DNA from: Chloroflexota bacterium
GTDB taxonomy: Bacteria; Chloroflexota; Anaerolineae; Caldilineales; Caldilineaceae
NCBI GenBank assembly: GCA_003577005.1
Contig: QEUW01000378.1
Location: forward strand, 1-7,165
Length of the DNA: 7,165 bases
Direction: 5' to 3'
The notes beneath the pieces were generated by a model, which was not told where the DNA came from, made no database searches, and worked only from the letters and a program-made list of their open reading frames with translations. Position 1 is the stretch's first letter; each line of letters opens with the position of its first letter. Below, piece by piece: positions 5,966 through 7,165 of the stretch. A program made the position numbers and the translations under genes.

Positions 5966-7165
5966 CCATCAACATCGACACGGCCCGTCGCCTCATTCTC
6001 GGCAAGCAAGGCTTGTGGCCTGGGCGGCGCTGGCGCGGTATCCAGGGCGCGGAGCAGGCCATGCGTGCGATGGAGTACCTGCAACTCGACCCGTTGCAAA
6101 TCATCGCTCGCAGCCAGGACATCAAACTGCACAGCCGCGTGCTCGATTACACACCTGGCCTGTGGGAGGAGGTGGCCTATCAGCAGCGCAAGTTCTTTGA
6201 CTGGGGTGGCTGGCTGGCCGTACGACCCATGGACGAACTGCCACACTGGCGCGTAGTCATGCGCCGCGAGCGCGATGGCGAGCCCGATACCGACACGCGA
6301 ATCCACAAAATGGGCCGCGACCACGCCGATACTATCGTCGAAATGCGCGCCATCTTGCACGAGCGCGGCATCGTGAACAACCGCGACTTCGAGATGGCGA
6401 CGCGGACGCGAACGCAAAGTTACCGTGGCCGCAAGGACAGCGCGCTGGCTTTGTATTATCTGTGGCGCACCGGCGAAGTGATGACGCACCACCGCGAAAA
6501 CTTCGAGCGCGTCTACGCCCTCACGGAAACGGTCGCGCCGGCGCATTTCCTCTGCGAAAGCGACGAGACCGAGGCGGACCGCTTTCTGATCAAGAAGGAA
6601 ATTAGCTTCTCCGGCCTGTCGCGGCTGAACCGTACGAGTGATGCGTTTCAACGCGGTGTGCCATTTAGCAAAGCGAAGCAGCTACGCGAGACGATGTTGG
6701 CTGACGGCGACATCATCGAGGTGCAGGTTGAAGGTTGGAAGGCGATGCACTACGTACTCGGGAGCGACGCCGAGCTTCTGCGCGATCTGAGCGCAGGACG
6801 CGTGCCGGAGGCGTGGAAACCGTTGGAGACGACCACGGCGGAAGAGGTCATCTTCCTTGCTCCGCTCGATCCCGTCAGCGCGCGCGGGCGAGCCAAAGTC
6901 TTATTTGGCTTCGACTACGTGTGGGAGGTCTACAAGCCGGAGCGCCAGCGTCGGTTCGGCTACTACACGTTGCCGATTTTGTGGGGCGACCGGCTCGTCG
7001 CGCGTTTCGACAGCAAACTCGACCGGGCGACCAACACGTTCGTCATCCTGGGTTTTTGGTTGGAAGATGAGGCCCTCGGCAAAGATGAGGCATTTGCCGA
7101 GGCATTGGCTGGCGGGTTTGCGCGCTTCGTTACCTTTCTCGGCGCGAGCAAGCTGGATGCAAAGG
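5959..7165 (+). CDS. YcaQ/AlkX-type DNA glycosylase, HTH_42 family (3' end outside window)
   Basis: The frame is open from the ATG at 5959 to the right edge: 402 residues with no stop. E. coli YcaQ is about 410 residues, so little is missing. The order of blocks matches YcaQ: an N-terminal helix (ARRLILGKQGL), then LQLDPLQIIARSQDIKLHSR carrying the QxD motif at Q42-L43-D44, then DFE...VMTHHRENFERVYALTE (winged-helix part, ~145-195), then FLAPLDPV (299-306) and LFGFDYVWEVYKP with GYYTLPIL (315-341). In this family the QxD form belongs to AlkX/YcaQ, which removes alkylated bases and unhooks DNA crosslinks; the QxQ form belongs to AlkZ of antibiotic clusters. Activity of this protein is inferred. 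Its start overlaps the previous stop by 7 bases (ATGCTGA), which suggests translational coupling. The ribosome site is weak (AGGGG at 5942-5946, 12 bases away). Confidence 0.88.
   Translation, partial: MLTINIDTARRLILGKQGLWPGRRWRGIQGAEQAMRAMEYLQLDPLQIIARSQDIKLHSRVLDYTPGLWEEVAYQQRKFFDWGGWLAVRPMDELPHWRVVMRRERDGEPDTDTRIHKMGRDHADTIVEMRAILHERGIVNNRDFEMATRTRTQSYRGRKDSALALYYLWRTGEVMTHHRENFERVYALTETVAPAHFLCESDETEADRFLIKKEISFSGLSRLNRTSDAFQRGVPFSKAKQLRETMLADGDIIEVQVEGWKAMHYVLGSDAELLRDLSAGRVPEAWKPLETTTAEEVIFLAPLDPVSARGRAKVLFGFDYVWEVYKPERQRRFGYYTLPILWGDRLVARFDSKLDRATNTFVILGFWLEDEALGKDEAFAEALAGGFARFVTFLGASKLDAK

Noticed and set aside
5866..6651. Minus-strand open frame of 261 codons under the glycosylase start
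   Set aside because: It is antisense to the YcaQ-like gene, whose conserved blocks are continuous on the + strand; no domain is seen.

Overview
The window looks like chromosomal DNA from a GC-rich member of the Chloroflexota (Anaerolineae/Caldilineae-like). This is an inference. It rests on the DUF11-type surface protein, the secreted C25 peptidase, and the shared '(F/Y)LPLVxR' C-terminal ends of both, a combination I associate with that phylum. No rRNA, tRNA, CRISPR array or complete transposase gene was seen. All genes I support are on the + strand.

Left part (1-3863): two exported proteins. The first is the C-terminal end of a large DUF11-repeat cell-surface protein (2-637). The second is a complete 977-residue gingipain-like cysteine peptidase of family C25 (930-3863), with a signal peptide and a visible His/Cys catalytic pair. 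The 292-base gap between them is almost entirely non-coding structure: a nested stem (654-702), a perfect 21-bp hairpin (704-750), and a 127-bp MITE-like element (789-915) with 18-bp terminal inverted repeats flanked by TTA. The element ends 14 bp before the peptidase start codon, so it forms that gene's immediate leader.

Middle (3864-4933): an orphan NarL/LuxR-type response regulator (3969-4646) with no kinase gene beside it in the window. After it comes a 287-base non-coding stretch that ends in two good sigma70-type promoter matches and a strong Shine-Dalgarno sequence.

Right part (4934-7165): a compact three-gene cluster with little space between genes. It holds two divergent DinB-superfamily proteins, each with the three-histidine metal site, and a YcaQ/AlkX-type DNA glycosylase of the HTH_42 family carrying the QxD motif. 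The glycosylase start overlaps the stop of the second DinB gene and it runs off the right edge close to its expected end. The two DinB genes are visibly less GC-rich than the left half. The likely theme is handling of DNA or cell damage by alkylating or electrophilic compounds, but that role is inferred from families and context. Of the systems here, this cluster and the shared C-terminal tail of the two exported proteins most deserve follow-up.
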